Source of the DNA: Boswellia sacra
Taxonomy: Eukaryota > Streptophyta > Magnoliopsida > Sapindales > Burseraceae
Assembly: GCA_013180625.2 (NCBI GenBank)
Contig: SNVD02009763.1
Coordinates: forward strand, 339,225 to 403,224
DNA: 64,000 nucleotides
Reading direction: 5' to 3'
The position numbers were made by a program, and so were the translations under genes. Each line of letters opens with the position of its first letter. Position 1 is the first letter of the stretch. Below, piece after piece: positions 24,361 through 36,979 of this stretch. The notes beneath the pieces are model-generated. The model saw nothing but the letters and a program-made list of their open reading frames with translations. It ran no database searches and was not told the DNA's origin.

Positions 24361-27300
24361 ATGCAACCCCGATTTTTGATGACAATAATTATCCATATTA
24401 AAAAGTGATAATGATGATGTTCATCAAGTCACTTGATGATAGGCTTGGACGAGTGTACTTAAGGGATGGACACCTCTAACGAAATTGAATGCTCTTGGTA
24501 ATACTGAACCAAAACTAGAGGATGAATGGCCTGATGAAGAATACCGGAGATCAAGTTGGAACTCCAAGGCTCTCAACGCAATCTTTGTTGCAGTTGACTT
24601 GAACAGCTTCAGACAGATTTCTAGGTGCAAAGCAGCCAAAGAAGCATGGGACATACTTAAGGTAAAACATGAAGGTACTGCATCTGTTAAAAGATCTAAA
24701 TTAATGAGGTCGAATTCTCAATTTAAAAATCTGATGATGCATGAAGATGAATCAATTTTCGATTTTTATTCCAAGATATGTCATATAACAAACTCTGCAT
24801 ACATGCTTGATAAAAATTTCACTGATGCAGAAATTGTTAGTAAAATACTTAGGTCGGTCCCTGACAAATTTCAACCCAAAATTTCTGTCATTGAAGAGGT
24901 TAAAAACACTAATGAAGAGTTGATGAGCTGATAGACATTCTCAAAAACTTTGAAATAAATCAAAGTACCCGAAAACAAAAGGGTAAAAGTATTGCGTTTA
25001 ATGTGAAGGCTGAAAAATCTGAAGATGAATGTAATGATGAGTTTGATGAAACTGATTCTAAATAAATTGCCTTTCTGACAAAAAATTATGTCAAGTTTAT
25101 GAAAAGAAATTTCATGAAAAAGAATCAAGAAAAGCCATCAAACACAAGTGAAGAAAAGTTCAGAAAATTCAGTAAGGAGAATGACAAAAAGAAAGCTAAA
25201 CAAACTAAAAAAAAGGACAGATTCAATGTTATGAATATTCCGGTTATGGCATATTCAATTTGAATGTGCTAATCTCAAAAAGAAAAATAAAGGGTTGACA
25301 GCAACATGGAGTGATGAATCAGAATCAGAGTCAAAAGACCAAGATTGCATGAGTAATTTATTACATTTACTGCATCTGTAGTAGATAAAAGAAAGGTTGT
25401 TATGTCAAACATAACAGCAGACTGTCAAGACAGTATTGACCATTCAGATGAAGAAGAAGGACCAGAATATTATGAAGAGTTGCAAGAAACTTACAATGCA
25501 CTTTATAGTGAATGGCTGAGCCAGAAAGAAGAAATCAACAGCTTGAAGCGGGAAATTAAAGTTCTAAAATGTGAGAAAGCTTATGATGAAAATCATATCA
25601 CAGAACTTGAGACTTTTTGACAGACAAAACAACATTATATCAAGAAAAATCACAATGGAACTGGATGATAGCAAAAGGTGTGTGGATCAACTCAAAATTG
25701 GAGCAGCCAAACTTGATCAAGTTTTGAATCTTGGAAGAGACAACGCCAACAAACATGGATTGGGATACACTGAAGGAAACGTTGCATCTTCATCCAAAAC
25801 AATCTTTGTAAAAGCTTCAACATTAGGTAAAAACTTTGAAACTACTTCTTTAAAGTCAAGTCCAAACAGTAAGAGCGGTGAAACGTATGTTTCTCCTCTA
25901 AGTTCTTTCAGATCCAGTCCTGAAAAGGTAAGAAGATTCATTCCTATTTGCTATTTTTGCGGTAAAAAGGGACATATTAGGCCTAGATGCTTTAAATTAT
26001 GGAGTCTCTTGCACTAAAAATCCAAACAATTTAAATTTTTGCTAAAATCAAAATAGCAGTGGGTTAAGAAAGACAAAACAGTATGCCATGTTGCCTTTAC
26101 TGCACTTAATCATGCTTCTAATGATTTGTGGCATTTTGACAGCGGCTGTTCCAGACACATGACTGGAAATAAATTGTTTCTAACAGATTTTAAAGCATGC
26201 AGGGATGGAAATGTCACATTTGGAGATGGAGCAACAAGTAAGATTATTAGTAAATGAACTTTGAATGTCAAAGGCCTATCCAATTTTAGAAATGTTCTTT
26301 TGGTGGAAGACTTAAAGGCTAATCTTATTAGTATAAGTCAAATTTGTGATGACAAGTATGTTGTTAACTTCATACAAAACAAATGCATGGTCTTAGATAA
26401 ATTTGGTGAATGCATTCTACAAAGTAATAGATCTTTAGATAATTGTTATCTAGTAGAAATTGCTTTTCATGCTAGGATTTCGGATTTATAATTGTGGCAT
26501 CAAGAATTAGGACACTTGAATTACAAAGACTTGGTTAAATTAACTAAGTTAGGTGCTGTAAAAGGAATTCCTAAACTTGATGATAAAATTAATAAAATTT
26601 GTGGACCATGTCAAATGGGGAAACAAATTAGAAGTTCACACAAATGAAATCCACATCTTAATACTTCTAAAATACTTGATTTGCTTCACATAGATCTTAT
26701 GGGTCCCATGTAAATTGAAACCATTACAGGTAAGAGATATATATTTGTTTGTGTGGATTATTTTTCTAGATATACTTGGGTTGACTTTATTAAAAAAAAT
26801 CTGAAACATTTGATGCTTTCAGGAACATTTGTGTCAAGCTTGAAAACGAGCAAAATAGGAACATTCGAAGGATTGTAAGAATAAGAAGTGATCATGGAAA
26901 GGAGTTTGAAAACGTTAGCTCTGCTGACTTTTACAAATATCATGGAATTGATCATGAATTTTCAGCTCTTAAAACCCCTGAACAGAATGTCATTGTGGAA
27001 AGGAAGAATAGAACTCTTCAAGAGATGACTAGAGTAATGCTAAATAGCAAGAAGTTGATCAAGAGACTATGGGCCGAAGCAATAAGCACTGCTTGCTATA
27101 TTTCAAATAGAGTTTTTCTTAGACCTGACACTAATCAGACACCTTATGAAATTTTGAAAGGAAGAAAACCTAATTTAAAATACTTTCGTGTTTTTGGTTG
27201 CAGGTGTTACATCTTAAACGATAGAGAACTGTTAGGAAAATTAGATCCAAGGAGTGATGAAGGAGTCTTTGTGGGATATGCACAAAATAGCAAGGCTTTT

Positions 27301-29204
27301 CGAGTTTACAATCTGAGAACAGAGGCGGTTATGGAATATGCAAATGTAGTATTTGATGATCATGAAGATTATACAGAATACTCACAAGAGAAAAACATAA
27401 TCAGCTTCACAAAAGATGCAAAAAAATCTGATCCAGACAGCAATAAACAGAAAGATGCTGTTATGAAAGAAGAAACAGTGACTGTTACGCCCGATGTAAC
27501 AGTGGCATTTGACAACTCCGATTTAAACCAAAATTCGATTCAGAATGGTGATGATAGAAAAGATCCACCCACATGGATTCAGAAGGCACATCCAACAAGT
27601 TCTATCATTGGACCATCAGATGACATGATGAAGACTCGGAGCAAGATAAGAAACCAGGTAAGATTTGCATGTTATGTTTCTTTAATTGAGCCAAAGAATG
27701 TGAAAGAAGCCCGTGTGGATTCAAGCTATGCAAGATGAACTTAATCAGTTTAAGAGGAATGAGGTATGGCAATTAGTTCCTAGGCCAAATAACACAAATG
27801 TCATCGGAACTAAATGGATTTTCAAAAATAAAACTGATGAAAGTGGAAAAGTAGTTAGAAACAAAGCTAGATTAGTTGCACAAGATTACACACAAGTTGA
27901 AGGCATAGACTTTGATGAAACTTTTGCACCTATAGCTAGACTTGAGTTAATCAAATTACTACTTGCAATTGCTTATTTGCTTGAGTTTAAGTTGTACCAA
28001 ATATATATTAAAACTGCATTTTTAAATGGATATCTCAATGAAGAAGTTTTTGTTGAACAGCCTAAAGGATTTGAAGATCCTAAACATCCAGATTTTGTGT
28101 ACAAATTACACAAAGCTTTATATGGTTTGAAACAAGCTTCTAGAGCTTGGTATGAAAGGTTGACAAATTTTTTGATCAAAAGAGGTTATAGCAAAGGCAG
28201 CAATGATAAGACTTTGTTTATCAAACATACATCTAACTATTTTATTGTTGCTCAAATATATGTTGATGACATTGTTTTCGGATCAACTAACAAAAGCAAA
28301 ATTAATGAGTTTGTTAAGTTGATGCAGGAAGAATTTGAGATGAGCATGGTAGGAGAATTAAATTTCTTTCTTGGATTGCAGGTTAAGCAAATGAATGATG
28401 GGATATTTATATCTCAATCAAAATATGCCAAAAATCTTGTAAAGAAATTTGGGCTTGAAAATGCAAAACCAACGAAAACTCCTATCAGTACTAATCTAAA
28501 ACTTTAAAAAGATAATGAAGGGAAAGAAGTTGATGCAAGCTTATACCGAAGCATTATTGGTAGCCTACTTTACCTCACAGCAAGCAAACCAAATTTGAGC
28601 TTTAGTGTAGGACTTTGTGCAAGGTTTCAAGCAAATCCTAAAGAATCTCATTTTGCAGCAGTAAAGAGAATCATCAGGTATGTGTATGAAACATATGATT
28701 ATGGAATATGGTTTTCTAAAGATACAAATTATTGTCTTGCAGGGTTCAGTGATGCAGATTGGGCAGGGAATGCAGATGACAGAAAAAGCACTTCAAGAGG
28801 TTGTTATTACCTTGGTACTAACTTGGTTCATGGCACAGTAAGAAGCAGAATTCAATTTCCTTATCTACAGCTGAAGCCACATACATAGCAGCAGGGAGTT
28901 GTTGTACACAACTGTTGTAGATGAAGCAAATGTTGAGTCATTATGGTATTTAATAGAAACCCATTACTATATTTTGTGATAATACTAGTGCCATAAATAT
29001 TTTCAAAAATCCTGTTCAGCATTTTAGAACAAAACACATTGATATTAGATACCATTTTATAAGGGAACTAGTGAAATCTAAGGTGATACACATTGAGCAC
29101 ATCTCCATAGATAAACAATTGGCTGACTTGTTCACTAAGGCATTGGACACAACAAGATTTGAAAATCTAAAAAAAACCTTAGGTATCTGTCAATTATATG
29201 ATTG
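24361..29204 (+). pseudogene. Sirevirus-like gag-pol, multiply broken
   Basis: Order on the plus strand: gag from ATG 24361 (DDEYRRSSWNSKALNAIF-type segment near 24540, FDFYSKICHITNSAY near 24760); a coiled, charged stretch; a CCHC knuckle (CYFCGKKGHIRPRC at about 25950); protease region (DSGCSRHMTGNK at about 26135); integrase (HIDLMGP, RSDHGKEFENV near 26890, ERKNRTLQEMTRVML at 26998); integrase C-terminus (27200-27400); reverse transcriptase (KTAFLNGYLNEEVF near 28015, YVDDIVFGSTN near 28262); and RNase H (FSDADWAGNADDRKST near 28750) to about 29204. Frames change repeatedly and many stops interrupt it. It cannot support transposition. Confidence 0.92.
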
Positions 29205-30038
29205 AACACAGTATTCTATTATGTTATTCATATCTTTAGTATCATAATTTTCCTTCTAAATTAGCATGTTTCTGAGTTGAGATATAAACTGTGTGAATAA
29301 TTAAATACTGGTTAATAATGAAGATATAGAGAGGGCTAACAGTATATGATGTGTGAAAGCCATCCATTGAGAGTAGCTTCATTGTATCTAGGAAATATGG
29401 TGAGGTCACCCACTCAAATGGAAAAGGACTACCTCTATATATGTGTGAAAGCTACTGTATTATTTAGCAAATTTATATTGAGACTAACTTTTGTGTATGT
29501 AAGAAGCATACTCTAGTTGTTTACTCAATATATTCAAAATAAAAGCTTAAATGTGTGAATCTCTCAAAACCAAAATTATGCTCTTTAGAATGAGAAATAT
29601 GATAATTCAGAGATTCCTGTTATGATATGAATAACTGTGTTCCGTACCTTTTTCATAACAATATCCTTTGTGCTTATTCTCAAAAATTAAGTTACTTGTG
29701 TATCCATGTGTCCAATTTTTGCCATGTCAGCATTATTGAATTAAAAGGGAGAAGTATCAATGGCGGGAATCCTTTTTTCTATTAGTATTCTGTTTTTGAA
29801 TTTAATTCAAATTTGATTTGAATTGTGAAGGGAGTTATTAGACAGTTTTTGGAAAACAAAAACCATTAATTGAGTTTTATTGAAAATCAATAATTTTCTC
29901 AAAAATCGGCCTAGTATATATAACAAATAGTTTGTGGGCTTCTTTCTATTCACATAATCCCTCTTCTACACTTGCTTCCCTGTCTCGCATCTCTCTGTCT
30001 TTGTTCTAAAAAATTTTTGTAGTTTAGAAACCCTAGCT
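29205..30038 (+). other. Sirevirus-like element, region between pol and the extra ORF
   Basis: Non-coding. It contains an AGGGAGAAG purine tract at about 29747 and an AT-rich run leading to the ATG at 30039. Confidence 0.6.
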
Positions 30039-31892
30039 ATGGCGTCTCCGAACTTAACAGCAAGTGTTTCTTCTTCAAACGGCTCCGGTCATGAAAGTGA
30101 TAACAGTAGCTAGTCACCTCCAACACAACACAAACAAGACCAGACAGCAGTTGATCCTGCCATGAGCGCTGACAAGCAAGTACCAGTAAAGAAAATCAAA
30201 GAAAAGATCAGGCCAAAGTATAACAAATTTCTCACGGCTGAAATCAAACAGAAGTTCGACAAGTTCACCTCACAGAGGAAGCTTCAGCTAGAGCGACCTG
30301 TAAAACTCTTAGACTTCGACTCTTATGGTGTCAGCAAGATGATAGAGTCTAATTACTAGACTCGAACGGTATCAAATTATCTTCGTCCTATTAAAACTTT
30401 GATTAAGAAATTCTATGCAAATATTTCAAGTACCATAGATGATCCTAGGAGCATGCATTATCATAGAGTCTGTTGTCGGGGAAAGTTTGTAAAATTTTCT
30501 CCCAATGTCATAAATTCGTTTATGGACATTCCAATAGGAAGCATGCATTCTCTTGATGAAGAATTTGACATGGCTGATATTATCAAGGAAGTTACTGGTC
30601 GAACGAATATCGAATAGAAACCTAGAGATGGCCTTGACCAGAAATATCTGAAGAAAAAATATCGTGTGCTTTACAAAATAGCTCAATTTGATTGATTCCC
30701 TTCTTCCCACCAAAATCAGGTTCGGGAAGATAGATTGAAACTCATTTTTTGTCTAGGAACTAATAGGCCTGTGAACTTTGGACTTTTAGCATACAGAACA
30801 ATTGTTCAAATTGGTTCTTATCAATCGGACTATTATCTGCTTGTGTTCCCCTGTTTGATACAAGGCATCCTTGCTCAGAACAATGTCCTTGTCAATTCTT
30901 TTGAACAAACTGAGGTTCTGTCTAAATCAATCACTAAAGGTTTTCTTCAGAGATTACATGATCAAACTGATCTCTCTGCATCTGAACCTAAACCCACTAG
31001 AGTCAGGAAGAATCAAATGAAATCTGTTGAAGAAAAACTTGACTTAATCAATACTACCTTGACAGAAATTTTGCAGGACTTAAAGGATATCAAACACAAG
31101 CAATCTGTATTGACAAGTCAGTTTCTTGGACAGGCTCAGTCCACAGCACATCACACGATGGCATTCGAACTTGAACTTGCACCTATGGCACCAAAATCAC
31201 CAGTTGTTGATATTCTTGAAACCACTACACCACCATCTGAGCACAGAATTCCAAGTCCATCAAGTCCAGTTGCACAGCCTGTTGTTAAGAAAGATAAAGC
31301 AGCAGCACAAAAGCCAACTAAAAAATTCAACAAGACCTCTGTCACGAGGGGTGTCAAAAAGGGAGAGAAGAAACTAAAAATGATGAAAAAGTCATCTGAT
31401 CAGAAGCAGCAGAAATCAGCAAAATCTCCTCCTACTTTGCTTAATGAGTCTGAATTAGATGAACTAACAAAAGTAGAAACCGAAACAAAACAACCTTCAT
31501 CATTTGCTGAAACAGATTCCCTGGACATTCCTACAACTGCAGCAGCTATTGACATCCCTATTCCACCATCTTCTCCTCTACCAGCACCAGCATCGCCAGT
31601 CCCATCTTCACAATCACCTACTTCAACCACTGAAACCAGTGCCAAAAGAATTAAAAGAGATATTTACAGAGTAGTTGCTGAAGTTACAACCACTTCCTCA
31701 GATACCACTGAAGTTCCTCCAGTATCGGCTCCTGAAGCACCTCCAGCTCCAGTTGCAGCTTCAACAGAACTAGACACATCTGCTCCCACCTCTACTCCTA
31801 AGCGCCGAGTTAAGCATCTTGCTCGAAAATCTGTCAAACGTCCTAGCAGCTCTTCATCTCCATCGGTTCGGAAGTCTCCCAGACTTGGTTAA
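30039..31892 (+). pseudogene. Extra ORF downstream of pol in the Sirevirus-like element, four in-frame stops
   Basis: One reading frame of about 617 codons from ATG 30039, interrupted only by stops near 30110, 30357, 30615 and 30693. The N-terminal third holds the conserved core often labelled 'putative plant transposon protein' (FYANISS, RGKFVKFSPNVINSFM, then NFGLLAYRTIVQIGSY and FPCLIQGILAQNNV). A short predicted coiled coil follows (MKSVEEKLDLINTTLTEILQ). The last ~230 residues are rich in Pro, Ser, Thr and Lys, with a basic tail. In Sireviruses this position holds the so-called env-like ORF; no signal peptide or convincing transmembrane segment is seen here, so an envelope role is not supported. 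Confidence 0.75.
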
Positions 31893-33823
31893 TTTTGGCT
31901 ACTTGTGCTGAAATCAAGGGGGAGAATGGTCGAAGATCACATATCAAGGGAGGTCCCATAACAAAAGGGAGAATTTTGTGGGGGAGAATTTACCTTGACT
32001 GATAGGACTTTCTATTTGCTGTGTTTGAACTATTTGTTTTTTTATTCTGTTCTGAACTACTTTTGTTTGCTGTTATTTTGTTATTCTCTCAGCTTACTAA
32101 TTTTGTTATGTTACTTCTTTCTCAAAGGGAATAAGTACGAAGTGAGGGGGAGAATGACTCTGTTATATGCGGTGTGCATTTGCATGATTTACTATCTTAT
32201 CTACATCAGTACATTGACTGAATGTTGTAAATACTTTTTTAGTGCTGCTATGCTTAACAAACATTTTCTCTTGTTTTGCAGTATGTACTGGTGACTCTTT
32301 ACTTAGTACTATGTTCTGTCATATATCTTAGGACAGTGTACTATTATGAGTTACATAACAGCTTTCTACTTATTTAGCTTAAGTCATTTGTCTACTGACA
32401 CATCCGAAAAAGGATTGTCTCCCAAGTATAGGAGTGTCGAAGTAATAAACCCGGTGAGTCCGGGGTCGACCCATAAGGAAGGAGATTTTAGCGCTACAAA
32501 CTATAAGTAAGCAAATATGATGTGGATGATTCCAAGGGATGGCAAGATAATATCAACAAGTATGAGTAAAGAACAAGTTCTTAAACAATAAATGAGAATA
32601 ACACAAGAGAAATTAACACAATAATAATGAGAGCTAAGGTTAGGGGATTCGCCCTTGATATTTCAAATAAGGATAAATAACTCGTTTTAGTTATATGAAT
32701 TATATTTGTTTCGTTACCAATATTTATACCACTTCTTGTAAATGGGTTCAAGCATCCAATGTGCCAATCTCCTTATGTCGACAACAAATCAAGGTTCCTA
32801 ACTAGATTCATGTCGGTAAGGAAGAACCATACGACATCTAGAAAGGATTCAAGTATTTGATGTGCCAAGGATTGTCTACAATGGATCAAGACCTTCACTT
32901 TACGAGTGGTGTCAAGATTAATTAGGACAATAAATATAAATCATATAAACAACATGAGATTATGATTATTAAGCATATATTAAGGGTTAGAGAATCCTTA
33001 CTCTCATATCAAAGGTTTCATCCTTTCACCTTAGCAAGAGAGAAATTAGAAAGACATTATAAAAGGAAGGAAACAAATTGCAAGAAAAAGAAGATTTATT
33101 AATAGCATAAAAACACAAGAAAGAAACACAATACAAGATCCCAGCCAAGGGGAAGATGATCCAGCCAAGGCCAAGATGCCCTCATGGGTCACAAGGAACC
33201 TCTATTTATAGATACATTCAGGGGAAAATTTGTCAAATTACAAGGGCACAATTGTCAAATATTAATTATAAATATCTTTGACAATTGGGATCATTAGGCA
33301 CCGACTTTGACCACTAATATTGACATTGAAATATTGATCATTTTAATCACATATCTTCATGAAAGTTGTAGATATTTCTCTCAGCTTTCTAGAACATATT
33401 GATTTTCACAATTTGGATACGTATTTTGAAAGATATGGTCCAAATACTAAGGCCTGGTCAGACTGGGCCGAGACTGTAGATGGGTTCACTCCAAGCCCAA
33501 TTTTGGTCCACTAAAACATTAAGATTTGCACCATTCTGATCTATAAATAGAAAGTTATGCCCATTTTACCGAACCTATAACAAAACCAAAATTAAGAGAA
33601 AATTAATTCCAAAGATGCAAAGACTACAAATATGCTAAGTTGAGGAATTTAATGAATTTGTTAGTGCAATATGATAAACTAAACTCTTATGAAACATACA
33701 TATTTAAGTGTTCATCATATGCTTTACTGTTCATGGACATTTATTTTTGTTAACTGGTTTATCATGTGATGTCCTTAGAAACAGTTAAGTGCTTCCATCA
33801 CAAGTTGCCAAAAAGGGGGAGAT
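31893..33823 (+). other. 3' untranslated region of the Sirevirus-like element with repeated polypurine tracts
   Basis: Purine tracts AAGGGGGAGAA (31918), AAAGGGAGAA (31963), GTGGGGGAGAA (31979), GAGGGGGAGAA (32144) and AAAAAGGGGGAGA (33811) occur before the second LTR. Multiple polypurine tracts are a Sirevirus hallmark. The middle of the region holds an unrelated insertion. Confidence 0.7.
32390..33720. mobile_element. Unclassified non-coding insertion in the Sirevirus-like 3' region
   Basis: The sequence changes character at about 32390 (TGACACATCCG) and returns near 33712 (GTGTTCA). TGACAC and GTGTTCA could be TG...CA-type inverted ends of a solo LTR, but no clear target duplication was found. 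It contains the phrase CCCAAGTATAGGAGTGTCG and the AACCCGGTGAGTCCGGGGTC motif, both recurrent in plant dispersed repeats. Boundaries are approximate. Confidence 0.4.
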
Positions 33824-33846
33824 TGTTGGTGATAAACGTCACACAT

Positions 33847-33880
<34 letters not shown>

Positions 33881-34699
33881 CAAAATTTTGGTTAAGTTGT
33901 GATAAAAGTAATTAAAGTGTTTTACTATTTTTAATTAATATAAGAAGTTCCTTGATTATTATCTCTCTTGATCAGGATAATATTTTGTATCCTAATCAAG
34001 ATAGGAAGATATGTGATATGCTTTTATTTCTTTAGGAGATTAACTAAAGGCATTTCCTATTATGTTTTTATCTTAATCCTAATAAGATCTTGACTAAGAT
34101 ACTTACAGGGTTTTGGGAAAGATTGAATGAATGTCTCTCATTATTTATTAATACGTCAACAACATAGGAGGGCATCTTTCATGAAAAAGAGAGATTGTTG
34201 ATCAATAAAAGGCATTCCACAACTTTGTAAGAGACAAGCTTTAACGCCAAGGAATGACTTTGTTTCTTTGATTTAATGAGTCATTGTAATCATGTGTGAA
34301 AATTAAAAACCGTACATGAGGTATTGATTCAGTCCGAGAGAGTAATTAAACACTTGGGAATCTAAAGGATTGAGTGTTGTTATTCTGTCAGATATCGGAT
34401 GTTAAGTCTAACTTAACAGTGTACTGTTAAGTTCTTTATAACAGAAAGTGAGCAATTTCACTAATGTTTATAATCTTTGCGAAGATTTTATTTGTCAAAG
34501 ATTAGATCAGTGTGTGAGAGTGAGTCAGCATTATAAAAGGTCCTAAAGATTGTACAAACAAGAGTATAGTGAAGTGCAGCTCAATAGTTATTCGTGGATG
34601 TAGGTTATTATAACCGAACCACATAAAAAGTCTCTTGTGTTGATTTACGTTATAGTTGACTGTTTTGTTATTTGTAACTGCATACCTCCAGAACTTTCA
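33824..34699 (+). repeat. Second LTR of the Sirevirus-like element (876 bp)
   Basis: Starts TGTTGGTGATAAACGTCACA and ends GAACTTTCA. Preceded by a polypurine tract and followed by a well-preserved primer-binding site, so it serves both as the 3' LTR of the first body and as the 5' LTR of the second. Confidence 0.92.
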
Positions 34700-34792
34700 A
34701 TTGGTATCAGAGCAGGCTCACTGATAGACAAGTGAAGAAAACGATCAAGTTAATCTGGAAGGATCGAGTTTATACGCAACGAAGGATCTGGA

Positions 34793-35942
34793 ATGCAACC
34801 CCCTATTCTTGATGACAATAATTATCCATATTGGAAAGTGAGAATGATGATGTTCATCAAGTCACTCGATGATAGGGATTGGACGAGTGTACTTAAGGGA
34901 TGGACACCTCCAACGAAATTGAATGCTCTCAGTAATACTGAACTAAAACCGGAGGATGAATGGTCTGATGAAGAATACCGACGATCAAGTTGGAACTCCA
35001 AGGCTCTCAACGCAATCTTTGCTGTAGTTGACTTGAACAACTTCGGACAGATTTCTAGGTGCAAAACAGCCAAAGAAGTATGGGACATAGTTGAGGTAAA
35101 ACATAAAGGTACTGCATCTGTTAAAAGATCTAAATTAATGAGGTTGAATTCTCAGTTTGAAAATCTGATGATGCATGAAGATCAATCAATTTTCGATTTT
35201 TATTCCAAGATATGTAATATAAAAAACTCTGCATACATACTTGGTAAAAATTTCACTGATACAGAAGTTGTTAGTAAAATACTTAGGTTGGTCCCTGATA
35301 AATTTTAATCCAAAATTTCTACCATTGAAGGGGTTAAAAACACTGATGAAATGAGAGTTGATGAGCTGATAGGCATTCTCCAAAACTTTGAAATAAATCA
35401 AAGTACCCGGAAAGAAAAGGGTAAAAGTATTGCGTTTAATGTTAAGGCTGAAAAATCTGAAGATGAATGTAGTGATGAGTTTGATGAAACTGATTCTAAA
35501 CAAATTGCCTTTCTGACAAAAAATTATGTCAAGTTTATGAAAGGAAATTTCAAGAAAAAGAATCAAGGAAAGCCATCAAACATAAGTGAAGAAAAGTTCA
35601 GAAAATTCAGCAAGGAGAATGACAAAAAGAAAGCTAAACAACCTGAAAAAAAGGGCAGATTCAATGTTATAAATGTTTCGATTATGGGTATATTCAATCT
35701 GAATGTGCTAATCTCAAAAAGAAAAACAAAGGGTTGATAGCAACATGAAGTGATGAATTAGAATCAGAGTCAGAAGACCAAGATTGTATGAGTAATTTGT
35801 TGTATTTAGTGCATCTGCAGCAGATAAAGGAAAGACTGTTATGTCAAACATAATAACAGACTGTCAAGACAGTATTGACCATTCAGATGAAGAAGAAGGA
35901 CCAAAATATTATGAAGAGTTGCAAGAAACTTATAATGCACTT
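34793..35942 (+). pseudogene. Second, truncated gag of the Sirevirus-like element
   Basis: Colinear with 24361-25502: ATG 34793, DDNNYPYWKVRMMMFIKSL, EDEWSDEEYRRSSWNSKA, IFDFYSKICNIKNSAY, a stop at 35306, then ELIGILQNFEINQSTR and a lysine-rich linker. It is better preserved than the first copy. It ends at TTATAATGCACTTT, where the first copy continues into ATAGTGAATGG; from here the sequence is block B spacer. Confidence 0.9.
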
Positions 35943-36979
35943 TGGATGAAATATTCTTCTTCTTAAGAGCCATTCGTGTTCACCATCTCCTATTGTGAGA
36001 CTTTCTAGCCAAAGATTGCATTGAAGAATCACAACAATTTTTTTTTAAAGAAATTTATAGCATTGATTTGAAGGGCTGGGGCTCTGACCCGGGGCCAAGC
36101 CCAAATTTTACGTAAGCTGTCCAACTGCAGATTTCTGAAGGCACAATAAAGAGGCCCAAAAGGCTTACGAGACCCCTATTTGTCCCGACAAGTCCATTCT
36201 AACAACCTAGCAACTGCAAATAAAGACAAAAGAGAGACTGAGGTAATCAAAGCTTAAGATAAGATCGGCTGGTAATTAACACTGTATTCTTTTTTGATTT
36301 ATGTGTTTTTATTTTCAAAATAATTTAAAAAATAAATTTCTATGATTTAGAGAATGTATTTTAAGTAAAATATATGTGTTTGAAAATGAATTTCGTAAAA
36401 TACAAATTTGAAAATGGTTTTAAGAATATGTGTTTGGAAATGAATTCTTGAGCTGAAATTTTGAAAACAAAAATAAGATATGTGTTTAGAAATTAATCAT
36501 TAACATCAAATTTTGGAAACAAAAATATAAAATGCGTTTGAAAATGAATCCAAAACACTTGTTCTTACAAATTGTATTAATAAAAGGATTATTAACAAAT
36601 AATATTTTAAACTAAATTCATGCTCCCATCATACATATTGTTAATAAATAACAAATGCTTAATTATACAAACAAGATCACCTTTTGCTTCTTACGATATT
36701 TTCACCCAAGTATTTTCTTCTCTTTTTCACTTCATTTTATAGTGCTTACTATAAATGTGTTTAGTTAAGATTAAAAAAAAAAGAAAAATTTGAAAAAATA
36801 GACACAATTAAAGGCCCTTAATGAAATTTGGACACATCTTGAAATATTTTATGTCATAGACACTTTCTTGACCAAAAGACTAAAACACCTTTAACCTTTC
36901 AAATTATTCCCAAAGCCCTATTTCTCTCTTCAGACAAATATATCTGAAACCCTCCACACTGCTGGAAACGCAAACCGAC

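Larger units (their letters stand above)
23321..35942 (+). mobile_element. Sirevirus-like Copia element, arranged LTR-body-LTR-truncated body
   Basis: An LTR at 23321-24267 is followed by a primer site (TTGGTATTAAAGC, mutated), a broken gag-pol (24361-29204), an additional ORF (30039-31892), several polypurine tracts and a second LTR (33824-34699). A second primer site (TTGGTATCAGAGC at 34701) and a second gag region follow and break off at 35942. Copia pol, an extra ORF 3' of RNase H, LTRs near 0.9 kb and repeated polypurine tracts together are the hallmarks of Sireviruses. The left edge interrupts block B after GTCCCTTG, and the right edge resumes block B at TTTGGATG, essentially the same point. 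Confidence 0.88.

Noticed and set aside
31400..31645. Gly/Val-rich minus-strand ORF
   Set aside because: Antisense of the Pro/Ser/Thr-rich tail of the Sirevirus extra ORF.
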